The notes: a model not told the origin generated them from the sequence alone. Counted from the stretch's first letter, positions 28,744 to 39,973 are shown. The stretch: DNA of 64,000 nt from Stutzerimonas stutzeri (GCF_024448985.1 NZ_JAMOII010000009.1:1-64000); one strand, 5' to 3'. Translations and numbers: made by a program.

Positions 28744-30810
28744 TCAGACCCGAAATGCGCCGATCAATTGCTGCAAGCGCCCAACCAGCTCGGTCAACTC
28801 GCGACTGGCCTGCTCGGTATGCCCAGCGCCTTCGGCGGTACGCTGCCCGGCTTCGTTGATCGCGACGATGTTGCGGTCGATGTCGTGCGCGACGGCGGTT
28901 TGTTCCTCCGCGGCGGCGGCGATCTGCTGGTTCTGGTCGACGATGACGCCGACCGCACCGAGAATGTTTTCCAGCGCCTGACGAACCTGGGCCGACTGAT
29001 TGACCGTCTCATCGGCCATCGAGTGGCTGGCATGCATGGTTTTCACCGCAGCGCCAACGCCGCCCTGGAGCCGCGCGATCATCTGCTCGATTTCTTCGGT
29101 GGACTGCTGGGTGCGTCTGGCCAGGTTGCGCACTTCATCGGCGACCACCGCGAAACCACGCCCCTGCTCGCCGGCACGCGCGGCTTCGATCGCGGCGTTG
29201 AGCGCCAGCAGATTGGTCTGCTCAGCGACACCTTTGATGACGTCCAACACCTGACTGATGGCCTTGCTGTCGCTGGCCAGCTGATTGATCACGGTGACCG
29301 ACTGCTCGATTTCCGCGGCCAGCCGCTCGATACCACTGACCTGAGCCTCGACCAGACCGCGCCCGCTAACCGTTTCTTCATTGACGCTTTGCGCGCTGCC
29401 GACCGCCGCCTCAGCACTGGACGCGACGCCCTGTGCGGTCGCCGACATCTGGTTCATCGCGGTGGCGACCTGCTCGATCTGCCCGCGCTGTTCGGACACC
29501 GTCTGATTGCTTTCGCCCGAGACGGTCTCCACACGCGAAGCCTGACGCTCCACCTCACCGACGGTCTGGCCGACCCGCTCGATCAGCTCACGTATCTTGG
29601 CCACGGTCTCGTTGAATACCTGGCCCAGTTCGCCCAGTTCATCGCGGCTTTGCACGTTGAATCGCGCAGTCATGTCGCCTGCGGCGACGCGGTCCATGGT
29701 TGCGCCGAGGCTCTTCAACGTCGCGCGAGTGGACATGTAGAACGCGCTGTAGAGATAGACCACAAGCACGAACACCAGCACCAGCGCGGCCAGCAACAGA
29801 GTCATGAGCAGGCGTTTCTGCTCCAGGCGCTGCTCGAGCTGCTCGTCGAGGAAGCCCAGAATCGCGTCGTTGAGCGCGTAGGTCTTCGCCATCTCGGCGC
29901 TGATCAGGTCATAGAACGCGTCCCATGGCTGATCCAGCGCTTCGGCCATGATCACCTGGTCCTGGAAGATATCGCTGCTGATCCTCAGAGAGTCGCGACT
30001 GGCGGCGGTGTGGCTGTCGAGCTGGCGCTGCGCGGACGCGCTACTGGCCAATACGTCCTGCAGCTGAGCGCCGTATTGAGCCTGTTGCTTCTCCAGCTCC
30101 AGGAGAAGTTCGTCCAACTTATTGCTGGCGTCGGAGTTCAGATAGCCCTGGCCGAAGGTGTAGGAGCCGACTGCTCGCCCTTCGCCGAGGATGGCGGTGA
30201 TCGAGGGCGTGACCGAGGTCAGTAGCTCCGCCAGAATCCGAACATCACGCTGGCTGTCCTGGCTCAGACCCGACTGGCTGGCGATCAGCTTGATCATCAC
30301 CTGAGCCTTGCCCAACAGCGCACGCGCCATGGCGACCTTGGTTTGCAGCGATTGCTGCGCCTGCGCCTCGCGCAGGGCGGCATCGAGGTCGTCCCGGCGG
30401 GTATTGAATTCGGCCACTTGTTCGGGGTTATCGCTGACTGGCGTCAGACTTTGCATCCGCGCGGACAGCCCTCGTTCGGCGTCCGCCAAACGGGTCACCA
30501 GCGCCTGTACCTCGCCGGTCTGGCCAATGATGCCCTCGATTTCCACGAGGTCTTTCCAATCTTCCATCTCGCGGCGCAGCTGCAATGCCGTACCCAGCAA
30601 CTCAAGGCTCTGCAGTTCGGTGCGGGTGCCCTCGAATTCCCGATATGAATCACGCACCAGATAAAAATTGGTGAGCAGCATGGGAACGAAGAAAAGAACG
30701 CTGATCAAGCTGAACTTCATGCCGAAGCTCAGGCGATTCATCAACGCGATGGCGGGATACAAAAGACCTTTCAAAAGACGTCTCCCAATTTTTATTGTTG
30801 CCAACAGCAT
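28744..30810 (-). CDS. Methyl-accepting chemotaxis protein with large helical periplasmic domain
   Basis: The protein has 688 residues if the ATG at 30810 is used. That start has no good ribosome site, and ATGs at 30741 or 30720, nearer the first membrane helix ([20 protein letters not shown]), are alternatives. The periplasmic region (about 52-345) is long and predicted all-helical. The second helix is [21 protein letters not shown], followed by HAMP and the signalling tip [20 protein letters not shown]. No C-terminal pentapeptide is seen. It lies next to ampE-ampD, as does a probable transducer (PA4520) in P. aeruginosa from memory. The ligand is unknown. Confidence 0.9.
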   Translation of the reverse strand: MLLATIKIGRRLLKGLLYPAIALMNRLSFGMKFSLISVLFFVPMLLTNFYLVRDSYREFEGTRTELQSLELLGTALQLRREMEDWKDLVEIEGIIGQTGEVQALVTRLADAERGLSARMQSLTPVSDNPEQVAEFNTRRDDLDAALREAQAQQSLQTKVAMARALLGKAQVMIKLIASQSGLSQDSQRDVRILAELLTSVTPSITAILGEGRAVGSYTFGQGYLNSDASNKLDELLLELEKQQAQYGAQLQDVLASSASAQRQLDSHTAASRDSLRISSDIFQDQVIMAEALDQPWDAFYDLISAEMAKTYALNDAILGFLDEQLEQRLEQKRLLMTLLLAALVLVFVLVVYLYSAFYMSTRATLKSLGATMDRVAAGDMTARFNVQSRDELGELGQVFNETVAKIRELIERVGQTVGEVERQASRVETVSGESNQTVSEQRGQIEQVATAMNQMSATAQGVASSAEAAVGSAQSVNEETVSGRGLVEAQVSGIERLAAEIEQSVTVINQLASDSKAISQVLDVIKGVAEQTNLLALNAAIEAARAGEQGRGFAVVADEVRNLARRTQQSTEEIEQMIARLQGGVGAAVKTMHASHSMADETVNQSAQVRQALENILGAVGVIVDQNQQIAAAAEEQTAVAHDIDRNIVAINEAGQRTAEGAGHTEQASRELTELVGRLQQLIGAFRV

Positions 30811-31011
30811 CAAGGCTGCAGCAAGGGCTCGTCAGAGTGTGAGGAACTTATACGGGATATCGGTCAGGGGTTATGTAACTTAAGGTAATGGCAGAGTGAT
30901 GGCGCGACAAGCGGCAGAAGGCCCGCCAATTCCGACCTATCCACGGTGCTTATGCAGGCGCCAGACGACGGGCGGCGGCGACGCGGCGCCCGACGCAATT
31001 GCGCGGGGCGG

Positions 31012-31848
31012 CTAGAGAAAGAGCGTCCAGAGCGCGATGGCGGCATACCAGAGCATGCGGGTTCTCACCAGCAGTGCGGCAAGGCTGTCCAGCCGTGAGA
31101 TACCCGCCTCGCCTTCATACGGCTCGCGCAGATCCGCCGCAGCAGGACCGACGTTGGCCAGCAGCCGCGGCGCGGGCGTTTCCCAGCGCAACAGATCCTG
31201 CAGCAGGGCGCGATTCATTGCGACGAAGTTACCGACCAATCCGAAGCTGACCAGCAGAAGCCGCACCGGCAGCCAGTCGAAAGCGTGTCGCAGCTGCCCT
31301 GCCCGCTCGCGCACGGCTTCGCTCCCGGTGTGTTCAATCGTCAGCGCAAGCAGCCGGTAAGCCAGTGCAGCCATGGGACCGAGCAGCACGTACCAGAAGA
31401 TCACCGCAAAGAAGCCTTGATGGCTACGCCAGAGCAGCTGCGCCTCGACGGCGCGCAACAGGCTCGGCGCATCCGGCGCGCTGAGGCCCAGGTCGCGCTC
31501 GGCCACCAGAGCGGCGGCGTTGCCATCACCCCGGCGCCAGGCGTCGCGGAACGCCCCGAATTCACGCTTGCCCTGCCCTCGTCCCAAACTGTAGAGCAGC
31601 AACAGCAGATGCAGCGGCAGGCTGAGCCAACCGTAGGCCAGCGGCTTGAGCGCCATCAGTAACAAGCCGAGCACCAGCACCGGCAGCAGCACCAGGAGCG
31701 AGAGAGACAGCCATGGCCTGGACGCCATGTCCGCGCGCCCTTCGACGCGCCGCAGCAACTGCAGCCATGGGCCGTCGTGCTGCACGTCACGTCGCCAATC
31801 GGTGAGTTTGTCGATGAGCAGAACCAGCAGCACCACGAGAAAAATCAT
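31012..31848 (-). CDS. ampE: AmpE, inner-membrane regulatory signalling modulator
   Basis: This 278-residue membrane protein has hydrophobic segments near residues 1-14, 45-65, 70-90, 140-165, 190-210 and 260-278. The N-terminal MIFLVVLLVLLIDKLTDWRR, the central RSHQGFFAVIFWYVLLGP and the C-terminal TRMLWYAAIALWTLFL are typical of AmpE. It is encoded 23 bases downstream of ampD in the ampDE operon. AmpE has been proposed to sense or modulate beta-lactamase induction, but its mechanism is unclear. Confidence 0.9.
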   Translation of the reverse strand: MIFLVVLLVLLIDKLTDWRRDVQHDGPWLQLLRRVEGRADMASRPWLSLSLLVLLPVLVLGLLLMALKPLAYGWLSLPLHLLLLLYSLGRGQGKREFGAFRDAWRRGDGNAAALVAERDLGLSAPDAPSLLRAVEAQLLWRSHQGFFAVIFWYVLLGPMAALAYRLLALTIEHTGSEAVRERAGQLRHAFDWLPVRLLLVSFGLVGNFVAMNRALLQDLLRWETPAPRLLANVGPAAADLREPYEGEAGISRLDSLAALLVRTRMLWYAAIALWTLFL

Positions 31849-31870
31849 TATCGAATCCTATGCGAGGCTC

Positions 31871-32422
31871 TCAGGCCACGATCGAGGCCGCGCGCAGGCG
31901 CAGCCAGTCGAATGCCGGGCCGGGGTCGGTCTTGCGGCCCGGTGCGATGTCGCTGTGACCGCAGACTCGCTCCGGCGTGATCGCCGGATATGCCTGTTGC
32001 AGCAGGAGGCAGAGGCGGATCAGGCTGTCGTACTGGGCCTCGCTGAAGGGCAAGTCATCGGTGCCTTCCAATTCGATGCCAAGGGAGAAGTCGTTGCAGC
32101 TTTCGCGCCCATCGAAGCAGGAAATCCCGGCGTGCCAGGCGCGATCCAGACAGGAGACGAACTGCGTGATCGCACCATCACGCTCGATGAGAAAGTGCGC
32201 CGAGACCTGCAGGGCGGCGATTTCTTCGAAGAAAGGATGTTCGTCGCTGGGCAGGCAATTCTGAAAGAACTGCTGGACCTTGCCGGTCCCGAAGCAACCC
32301 GGCGGCAGGCTGATGTTATGGATGACCAGTAACGAAATCTCGTCATCGGGGCGCTTGTTGAAGTTGGGCGAGGGGCAATGGCGAATGCCTCGGCACCAGC
32401 CTGTCGCATGATCCAGCTGCAT
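31871..32422 (-). CDS. ampD: AmpD, 1,6-anhydro-N-acetylmuramyl-L-alanine amidase
   Basis: This 183-residue cytosolic zinc amidase has zinc ligands His35 (VIHNISLPP), His156 and Asp166 (CGHSDIAPGRKTDPGP), the numbering and spacing of the Citrobacter enzyme. There is no signal peptide, as expected. It cleaves anhydro-muropeptides entering through AmpG, so it recycles the cell wall and keeps AmpR-controlled beta-lactamase repressed. It is the first gene of ampDE. The 5' flank carries a heptanucleotide repeat element. Confidence 0.95.
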   Translation of the reverse strand: MQLDHATGWCRGIRHCPSPNFNKRPDDEISLLVIHNISLPPGCFGTGKVQQFFQNCLPSDEHPFFEEIAALQVSAHFLIERDGAITQFVSCLDRAWHAGISCFDGRESCNDFSLGIELEGTDDLPFSEAQYDSLIRLCLLLQQAYPAITPERVCGHSDIAPGRKTDPGPAFDWLRLRAASIVA

Positions 32423-32486
32423 CGAAGCGGAACCTGGGTTGGCTGAGGGGTCTGCAGGCTAGCGCTTGCACGCTGCACGCTGCAAG

Positions 32487-32609
<123 letters not shown>

Positions 32610-32638
<29 letters not shown>

Positions 32639-33326
32639 CATCCCTACGCGAGGCCAGACGGTCGGCCAACCGCGTCGGCTCCGGTAGTCGATAGCGAGTG
32701 ACATAGCGCATCACCAATTGCGGAGCGGTCGCCAAGCTGACCCGGTTGCCGGGCGAAATGATCAGTGGCCGCACCTTGTCCTTGCTGCGCAGCACCGTGC
32801 CGATCACCTTGCCGTGCTTGTCCAGCAGATCGACCTGATCGCCGCGCCGCTCGCCGAGCGGTTCATGCAGGCCAGTGAGAATTTTCTTCGCCACGCCGAT
32901 TGTCGGCAGCCCGGTGATGACGCCCAGATGCGCAGCGATGCCGAGGCCGCGCGGATGCGCAATGCCGTGCCCGTCGGAGAAAATCAGGTCCGGTGTCTGG
33001 CCGAGCGAGTCGAGCGCCTGCAACACGGCGGGTAGTTCGCGGAACGACAGCAATCCAGGGATATACGGCATGCTGGTAGGGATCCGCGCCAAGGACTGCG
33101 CCAGCGGTTCGAGGGTTTCAGCGTCGAGCAGCACGACGGCGGCGCGGGTGACTTGGCCGCCCTCTTCGAAACCGACATCTACACCGGCGATCAGTCGGAG
33201 GGGTCCGAAGTCATCCTCCAGCACCACCTTGCTGGCCAGCTCTTTCTGCATCTCCCGGGCAGAGCCAGGGCTACCATCCCAGCCGCCGAACGCATCGGGG
33301 CGAAAGGGTGTTGTATTGACGGTCAT
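32610..33326 (-). CDS. nfi: Endonuclease V (deoxyinosine 3' endonuclease)
   Basis: This 238-residue protein has ATG 33326 with GAGG seven bases upstream. Catalytic acidic residues fit the family: Asp50 in AGVDVGFE, Glu97 in SFRELP, Asp118 in FSDGHG. The lysine-containing GVAKKIL and the damaged-base wedge [11 protein letters not shown] are present. It nicks DNA next to deoxyinosine in base-deamination repair. The C-terminal residues KAAGSLKP are encoded by the arm of repeat element A, so the original end was probably replaced or extended by that element; the catalytic domain is intact. Confidence 0.93.
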
Positions 33327-33456
33327 GGAAATCCTCTTTGCTAGTTAGATCAGCGACATCATGAGCAGTTCCTCCACCTGAGACTGATTGCGACTAGACA
33401 GTCAGCCGAAAAAAGAAGACGCTCCCGCCGAACTACGGCAGTTTTACCCTGCATCG

Positions 33457-33492
33457 TCCCTATAACAGTCCCTATAACAGTCCCTATAAAAA
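33457..33492 (+). repeat. Three direct 12-bp repeats (TCCCTATAACAG) ahead of the GlxA-type regulator
   Basis: TCCCTATAACAG occurs at 33457 and 33469, and a third copy TCCCTATAAAAA at 33481, 28-63 bases before the regulator start. A 12-bp period is near one helical turn. The repeats contain TATAA-like -10 elements, so they may be stacked promoters or operator sites for the downstream regulator. No function is known to me. Confidence 0.8.
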
Positions 33493-33519
33493 CAATCGAA
33501 ACACGTAGAAACCACATCC

Positions 33520-34512
33520 ATGCGCAATGCCCAATCGTTGAAACGTATCAGCATTCTGGCCACCGACGGGGTGTTTGCATCCACCCTGATGCATGCCAAG
33601 GATTTTTTTCACATGGCCAGCCTGCGCTATGGCAAACAACTAGGGATGGATCTGACGCCAGCTTTCGAGACGGTGCTGGTCAGCCCTGATGGCCGTCCGG
33701 TCACTACGTTCAGCGGTGCCATCGTCGCGGTGGACGGCGCGCTGGATGGCGCCGATGCGGTGATATTGCCGGCGTTCTGGGGCGATTTCGATACGCTTGG
33801 CCTGCAGTACCCAGAGGTAACGCCCTGGCTGAAGGAACGACACGCGGCCGGCAGCACCATCTGCGGCGAAGCCACCGGCGCATTCTGGATGGCTGCCGCG
33901 GGATTGCTCGACGAGCGCGAAGCCACGACTCACTGGCGCTTCGCGCGTGAGTTCGTCGAGCGGTTCCCACGGGTACTCTTTACTCAGGAGAAGCATCTGA
34001 CCGACAGCGACAATCTGTACTGCGCAGGGGGCACCACTTCGGCGTGCGATCTTTATATGCATCTGGTCGAACGCTTCTGCGGCTCGCATATCGCACAGGG
34101 CATGGCCCGCGACGTGCTGTTCGAGGTGCAACGCAACTACAGCCCGGGACGCATCGGCTTTGGTGGCCAGAAGCTCCATCTGGACACCCGCGTGCTACAG
34201 ATTCAGGAATGGCTCGAGGAGCATTTCGCGGAGAAATTCCGCTTCGAGGACGTGGCGCGGGACCACGGCATGAGCATTCGCAACTTCATGCGACGATTTC
34301 AGGCAGCGACCGGCGACAAACCGTTGCACTACCTGCAGCGGTTGCGCATCGAGACAGCCAAAAACCTTCTTTCCACTACCCGCAAAAGCATCAAAACCAT
34401 CAGCTACGAAGTGGGTTACGACGATGCCAGCTTCTTCGCTCGGCTGTTCCGCCAGCACACCGAGCTATCGCCGAATCGGTATCGGCAGCAGTATCGATAT
34501 AAGAGCAGCTAG
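33520..34512 (+). CDS. GlxA family transcriptional regulator (DJ-1/PfpI-like plus AraC HTH)
   Basis: This 330-residue protein has an N-terminal class-I-glutamine-amidotransferase-like (DJ-1/PfpI) domain (about 9-190). In it the nucleophile-elbow region reads STICGEATGAFWMAAAG. A C-terminal AraC helix-turn-helix pair follows (about 225-325: FRFEDVARDHGMSIRNFMRR, ISYEVGYDDASFFARLFRQH). Such regulators sense small metabolites and control catabolic genes. The target is not evident, because the neighbours (nfi, zapE) are on the other strand. The stop codon TAG directly abuts heptamer element B. Confidence 0.88.
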   Translation: MRNAQSLKRISILATDGVFASTLMHAKDFFHMASLRYGKQLGMDLTPAFETVLVSPDGRPVTTFSGAIVAVDGALDGADAVILPAFWGDFDTLGLQYPEVTPWLKERHAAGSTICGEATGAFWMAAAGLLDEREATTHWRFAREFVERFPRVLFTQEKHLTDSDNLYCAGGTTSACDLYMHLVERFCGSHIAQGMARDVLFEVQRNYSPGRIGFGGQKLHLDTRVLQIQEWLEEHFAEKFRFEDVARDHGMSIRNFMRRFQAATGDKPLHYLQRLRIETAKNLLSTTRKSIKTISYEVGYDDASFFARLFRQHTELSPNRYRQQYRYKSS

Positions 34513-34625
34513 AAGCTGGAAGCTGGAAGCTGGAAGCTGGAAGCTGGAAGCTGGAAGCTGGAAGCCAGTGTGTGGGGCCGGACAGAAGCCGGCCAAGTGC
34601 TTTCTTTCAGCTTCAAGCTGCTTCT
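34513..34625. repeat. Heptamer-array element B (7 x AAGCTGG plus inverted arm)
   Basis: Seven perfect copies of AAGCTGG (34513-34561) start on the base after the stop codon of the GlxA-type regulator. A spacer including a GGCC-rich stretch is followed by the arm TTTCAGCTTCAAGCTGCTTC (34605-34624) then the zapE stop codon on the minus strand. It could fold as a large hairpin ending both convergent genes. Confidence 0.85.
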
Positions 34626-35720
34626 CTACGGTTTATGCGGTCGAGCCAGATACTCATGCGACTGCATTTCCAGCAGACGGCTGAGGGTGCGCTGGAATTC
34701 GAATTCCAGACGGCCGCCGGCATATAGGTCCTTGAGTTCGACTTCGGCTGACAGGATCAACTTGACGTTACGGTCGTAGAACTCGTCGACCATGTTGATG
34801 AAGCGCCGCGCCATGTCGTCCTTGGCAACGTCCATCCGCTCGATGTTGGAGACCAGCACCGCATCGAAGATCTTGCCCAGCTCGATATAGTCGTTCTGGC
34901 TACGCGGACCATCGCAGAGCTCGCGAAACTCGAACCAGGCGACGCCGCCCGCCGTCTTGCGTGCGACGATCTCGCGGTTTTCGATCATCAGCGCTTCGTT
35001 TTCCTGCACCCGGCACTGCTCCGGCAACAGGCTGCGAAAGCTCTTCTCCAGGCTCAGCTCCGCCTCGGCATCGAGCGGGAAGTGGTAGAGCTCGGCCTGT
35101 TCGAGCGCGCGCAAGCGATAGTCGATGCCGCTGTCGACGTTGACGATTTCGGTGTGTTTCTTCAAAAGCTCGATTGCCGGAAGGAAGCGGGCCCGCTGCA
35201 GACCGTCCTTGTACAGGCCATCCGGAACGATGTTGGAGGTGGCCACTAGACTCACACCGTTCTTGAACAGCTCTTCGAGCAGGGTCGCGAGGATCATCGC
35301 GTCGGTGATATCCGACACGAAGAATTCGTCGAAGCAGATCACGCGTGATTCATCGGCGAAGCGCTTGCCGATGATGGTCAGCGGGTTCTTCTCGCCCTTG
35401 AGAGTGCGCATTTCCTCGTGCACGCGCTTCATGAAGCGGTGAAAGTGGGTGCGTGTCTTCTGCTCGAATGGCAGCGCGTCGAAGAAGGTGTCGACCAGAT
35501 AGGTCTTGCCGCGACCAACACCGCCCCAGAAATACAGGCCTTTTACCGGCTCCTGCTGCTTCTTGCCGAACAGCTTGCCCAGCAGCCCGGATTTGTTGCG
35601 GTCGTCGGCGAGCAGATCGTCATACAGACGCTGGAGATGGCGCACGGCAGTTTCCTGGGCGGCATCGTGGAAGAAGTCGGGACGTTTCAGGTCTGCCTGA
35701 TAGCGCTCAAGAGGTGTCAT
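34626..35720 (-). CDS. zapE: ZapE, AFG1-like cell division ATPase
   Basis: This 364-residue protein starts at ATG 35720; a frame extending to 35840 lacks family similarity. Walker A is GGVGRGKT (66-73), Walker B is VICFDEFFVSDITDAM, and sensor residues are in VATSNIVPDGLYKDGLQR. It is the ZapE/AFG1 family, a Z-ring-associated ATPase that modulates FtsZ under low oxygen or high temperature in E. coli. The order zapE-trpS-hydrolase-zapG is also found in P. aeruginosa (PA4438-PA4441, from memory). The 3' end abuts repeat element B. Confidence 0.92.
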   Translation of the reverse strand: MTPLERYQADLKRPDFFHDAAQETAVRHLQRLYDDLLADDRNKSGLLGKLFGKKQQEPVKGLYFWGGVGRGKTYLVDTFFDALPFEQKTRTHFHRFMKRVHEEMRTLKGEKNPLTIIGKRFADESRVICFDEFFVSDITDAMILATLLEELFKNGVSLVATSNIVPDGLYKDGLQRARFLPAIELLKKHTEIVNVDSGIDYRLRALEQAELYHFPLDAEAELSLEKSFRSLLPEQCRVQENEALMIENREIVARKTAGGVAWFEFRELCDGPRSQNDYIELGKIFDAVLVSNIERMDVAKDDMARRFINMVDEFYDRNVKLILSAEVELKDLYAGGRLEFEFQRTLSRLLEMQSHEYLARPHKP

Positions 35721-35871
35721 GGCGGGGTCTGGGTAGTGAAACGGGGCCGACACTTTAGCCGTGCCCTCGGTGGTTGGCAATTTACGCAGATCGTTCAAGC
35801 GCTTGGGCCTCGAGGAAAACAGGGATCGACAGCGATACACCGTTCAGGCATTGAACGGCGACAGTCCGGAG

Positions 35872-37230
35872 TTACACGGCAAGTGTCGCCAATGCCTGGC
35901 GCAAGCGCAGCATGGCGGCTTCCAGCGCCTGCTCATCGGCGTAGCCGGGGCTGTCGGCGATGCATTCGCCGTCCAGCCACAGCGTGAATTGATTGCTCTC
36001 GTCGGCACGGAGTTCCAGCGCGTCCACGCCCTGCGCGATCAGTCGTTGGCTGGTCACACCGATCGCCTTGGGATCGTTGAACGGCCGCGACAACAACAAC
36101 TCCTCGCCATCGGCGGCGAAAAAGCGGAAACGGAAGCTGCCGTCGTTCTCGCGGAAACTGGCAAAGCGCGCGGCCTTTCCGCCTTTTTTCTTGGCCGGCG
36201 CGGTACTCGCCACTTCACTGCGGAAATTACGCAGTCCCACCGCTTCACGCAGCTCGCCGAGAAATGGCGTAGCGATCTTACGCGCCTTGGCGGCACCGGC
36301 CTGCAGGATGTCCTCCAGATCGCCGGGGCGCTGCATCAGTGCGTGATAACGCTCGCGTGCTTCGCCCAGTTCGTTGTCGAGCAACTGGAACAGGCGCTGC
36401 TTGGCCTCGCCCCAGGCCAGCCCACCGATCAGCTCGGCGCGGAACTCGGCCAGTTGCGCCGGGGTAGCGAAGGCTTGGTAAATAGTGAACAGATGGGAGT
36501 CGTCCGGGTCTTTCGGCTCGCCCGGCAGTTTCGAGTCGGTGACGATGCGCGCGATGGTGCTTTTCAGCTCCTTGGCACTGGCGAACAGCGGAATGGTGTT
36601 GTCGTAGCTCTTGGACATCTTGCGTCCATCGAGCCCCGGCAAGGTCGCCACGCCTTCCTCGATGATGGCAGCCGGCAGCGTGAAGAACTCTTTGCCATTG
36701 CCGAACAGGTGATTGAAGCGCTGAGCGATGTCACGCGCCATCTCCACATGCTGAATCTGGTCACGGCCGACCGGCACCCGGTGCGCATTGAACATGAGGA
36801 TGTCTGCTGCCATCAGCACCGGATAGCTGAACAATCCCATGGTAACGCCGGCGTCCGGGTCCTCGCCCAGCTCGACATTCTTGTCCACCGACGCCTTGTA
36901 GGCATGCGCGCGGTTGAGCAGCCCCTTACCAGCGACGCAGGTCAACAGCCAAGTCAGCTCGGGGATTTCAGGAATGTCGGACTGCCGATAGAAAGTCACC
37001 CGATCCGCATCCAGACCACAGGCCAGCCAGGTGGCAGCGATCTCCAAACGCGACTGCTGGATGCGCCGCGGATCATCACACTTGATCAGCGCGTGATAGT
37101 CGGCGAGGAAGTAGAAGGAATCGGCATCGGCTTCACGACTGGCCACGATAGCCGGCCGAATGGCCCCGGCATAGTTGCCCAGATGGGGCGTGCCCGTAGT
37201 GGTAATGCCGGTAAGGATTCGGGTTTTCAT
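35872..37230 (-). CDS. trpS: Tryptophanyl-tRNA synthetase with pseudomonad C-terminal extension
   Basis: This 452-residue class I synthetase charges tRNA-Trp. The HIGH-equivalent TGTPHLGN lies at 12-19 and KMSKS at 204-208. The core ends near residue 335, and about 115 residues follow (from [20 protein letters not shown]), which E. coli TrpS (334 aa) does not have. Long TrpS proteins of this kind are usual in Pseudomonas. The extension contains an [17 protein letters not shown] segment of unknown role. It lies upstream of zapE on the same strand, about 150 bases apart. Confidence 0.93.
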   Translation of the reverse strand: MKTRILTGITTTGTPHLGNYAGAIRPAIVASREADADSFYFLADYHALIKCDDPRRIQQSRLEIAATWLACGLDADRVTFYRQSDIPEIPELTWLLTCVAGKGLLNRAHAYKASVDKNVELGEDPDAGVTMGLFSYPVLMAADILMFNAHRVPVGRDQIQHVEMARDIAQRFNHLFGNGKEFFTLPAAIIEEGVATLPGLDGRKMSKSYDNTIPLFASAKELKSTIARIVTDSKLPGEPKDPDDSHLFTIYQAFATPAQLAEFRAELIGGLAWGEAKQRLFQLLDNELGEARERYHALMQRPGDLEDILQAGAAKARKIATPFLGELREAVGLRNFRSEVASTAPAKKKGGKAARFASFRENDGSFRFRFFAADGEELLLSRPFNDPKAIGVTSQRLIAQGVDALELRADESNQFTLWLDGECIADSPGYADEQALEAAMLRLRQALATLAV

Positions 37231-37305
37231 ACGATCATCTCGGTTCAGTCAGCGCAAACGGCACGCCGTTGGAAGGCCATTTGAAGGCGGTCACGCAGCG
37301 GAGCA

Positions 37306-37935
37306 CTAGGCCAGCCGGGGCGCTACCAGCTCTTTCAGCTCGACCAGCTTGCCGTGGAAAAAGTGGCCGCATTCTGCCACTTTCAGCAGCTCGTGGGGGC
37401 GCTGGAGCTCAGCCGAGAACGCGTGCACCGAAGCCGGATCGATGACTTCGTCATCGTCTGGCTGGATAACCACTAACTCACAGCGCTCGGCCAGCGGCTG
37501 ATCGGCCAGTCGCGAAACCGCGGGCGCGACCATGAATAACCGCTCCAGCGACTCGCCACGGCCTTCGAGTCGGCCGGCCAGCGTGGCCGCTACGAAACCA
37601 CCGAACGAGAAGCCCAGCAGGGTCAATGGCAACTCGGGATGCTGATCACGAAGCCAGAGCAGGGCAGCTTCGGCGTCATCCACTTCACCGGCATTCATGT
37701 CATGGCTGCCGGCGCTGCCGCCAACGCCACGAAAGTTAAAGCGCAGCGTGACGTAGCCGGCATCGCGCGCGGTGCGCTGCAGCGTCGAAACCACCTTGTT
37801 GAGCATGGTCCCGCCCTTTACCGGGTTGGGATGACAGATCAGCGCCAGCCCGCGAGCATCGGCTTGATCGAAATACAGGCCTTCCAGCACACCGGCCGGA
37901 CCGTCGATGGAAATGGGGTTTTCACGTTTCAACAA
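37306..37935 (-). CDS. Alpha/beta hydrolase of the dienelactone-hydrolase-like CAP/YfhR type
   Basis: This 209-residue protein has the nucleophile elbow GFSFGG (Ser at about residue 110), oxyanion region ICHPNPVKGGTMLNKV, acid in VIQPDDDEVIDP and the catalytic His in ECGHFFHGKL. It has no signal peptide. It resembles the conserved pseudomonad protein PA4440, of unknown substrate; the family has esterase or peptidase activity. It is located 75 bases upstream of trpS on the same strand, probably in one operon with trpS-zapE. Confidence 0.87.
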   Translation of the reverse strand: MLKRENPISIDGPAGVLEGLYFDQADARGLALICHPNPVKGGTMLNKVVSTLQRTARDAGYVTLRFNFRGVGGSAGSHDMNAGEVDDAEAALLWLRDQHPELPLTLLGFSFGGFVAATLAGRLEGRGESLERLFMVAPAVSRLADQPLAERCELVVIQPDDDEVIDPASVHAFSAELQRPHELLKVAECGHFFHGKLVELKELVAPRLA

Positions 37936-37976
37936 AGTAACTCCGTGACGTTGGGGCGAGTCGACTCGTCTTGCTT

Positions 37977-38026
37977 GTACCTGCGACGCGATCGCCGCAT
38001 CGCGTCGCGGTATACAGCGCAGGTAC
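37977..38026. repeat. Nested inverted repeat between divergent genes
   Basis: An outer pair GTACCTGCG (37977-37985) and CGCAGGTAC (38018-38026) encloses a perfect 10-bp inner pair GCGACGCGAT (37983-37992) and ATCGCGTCGC (37999-38008) with a CGCCGC loop. No T-run follows. It lies 42 bases before the hydrolase start and 150 before zapG, so it is either an operator or an attenuation or cruciform structure. Confidence 0.6.
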
Positions 38027-38175
38027 GAGACGTTAACGTATCAGGCCGTGGGAAAACCACCGCACAGCAGTTGATAGGGCGGTGCAGAGCACCGGATGTC
38101 TGCTGCGTCCGGCATCTCACCATCACACCGTTTTCGCTGCCGAACAGCACAGCCGTTTATATAGAGGAAGTACTC

Positions 38176-38607
38176 GTGGAACAGACCCTCGCGACCTGGT
38201 TGCTCCCGATCGTTGGCGTGATTGCCGGCATCGTCATTGGATATCTGATCGCGCGCAACAGCGCACCGAATAGCACGCAGCGTCAGGTGGATGAATTGCA
38301 GGAGCGCCTCGATACCTATCAGAGCGAAGTGGTCACGCATTTCAATACGACTGCCAGCCTGCTGCGCAAGCTGACCAACAGCTACCAGGACATGCAGAAT
38401 CATCTATCCGAAGGCGCCGACAAACTCGCGCTCGACGAACAAACCCGTCAGCGTCTGCTCGCCGCGTTGCATAGCGAGGAAAGCCATAGCCACCGGGAGC
38501 GCCTGAGCTCACCGGCATTTACCGAGCCGCCGAAGGACTACGCGCCTAAAGACGGCGACACGCCCGGCACGCTGAACGAAAACTTCGGCCTGAAAAGCCG
38601 GCATTGA
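38176..38607 (+). CDS. zapG: ZapG (YhcB, DUF1043) cell-envelope/division protein
   Basis: This 143-residue protein starts at GTG 38176, eight bases after AGAGGAAG-type ribosome site sequence. It has one N-terminal membrane helix (ATWLLPIVGVIAGIVIGYLI), then a cytosolic coiled coil with the family block VDELQERLDTYQSEVVTHFN, then TASLLRKLTNSYQDMQNHL. A low-complexity acidic/proline tail follows. It links cell division with envelope growth in enterobacteria. The order with trpS and zapE is conserved in pseudomonads. It is followed by a MITE-like element. Confidence 0.92.
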   Translation: MEQTLATWLLPIVGVIAGIVIGYLIARNSAPNSTQRQVDELQERLDTYQSEVVTHFNTTASLLRKLTNSYQDMQNHLSEGADKLALDEQTRQRLLAALHSEESHSHRERLSSPAFTEPPKDYAPKDGDTPGTLNENFGLKSRH

Positions 38608-38645
38608 CTCTAAGGCGGCACGTCTCGCGTGCCGCTCCCTCACGC

Positions 38646-38787
38646 TAGCAGGTCGTTGAAAACGTAGGCGAGGCAGGCAAGACAAGGCAAAAACAGCCGA
38701 AGAAGCGGAGTTTAGGTGTTCTAAATGAGCATTCTGAGGCTGTTTTTAACGCCGTATTGCCAACGCAGGTAGTTTCTCAACGGCCTG

Positions 38788-38790
<3 letters not shown>
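38646..38790. mobile_element. MITE-like element, about 145 bp, with TAGCAGG terminal inverted repeats
   Basis: The left end TAGCAGGTCGTTGAAAACG and right end, read inward, TAGCAGGCCGTTGAGAAAC form imperfect terminal inverted repeats. A second internal inverted pair is AAAAACAGCC (about 38689-38698) and GGCTGTTTTTA (about 38738-38748). There is no open reading frame, and TA flanks both sides. The sequence type resembles a common intergenic repeat of the P. stutzeri group (from memory). The right end provides the nadC stop codon (38788-38790). Confidence 0.8.

Positions 38791-39973
<1,183 letters not shown>

Noticed and set aside
28768-30225. A 485-codon plus-strand frame opposite the chemoreceptor gene
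   Set aside because: It is a pure antisense shadow of the HAMP and signalling domains, with no ribosome site and no known domain.
35761-37284. A 507-codon plus-strand frame opposite trpS
   Set aside because: It is antisense to an unmistakable tryptophanyl-tRNA synthetase. The translation has no domain.
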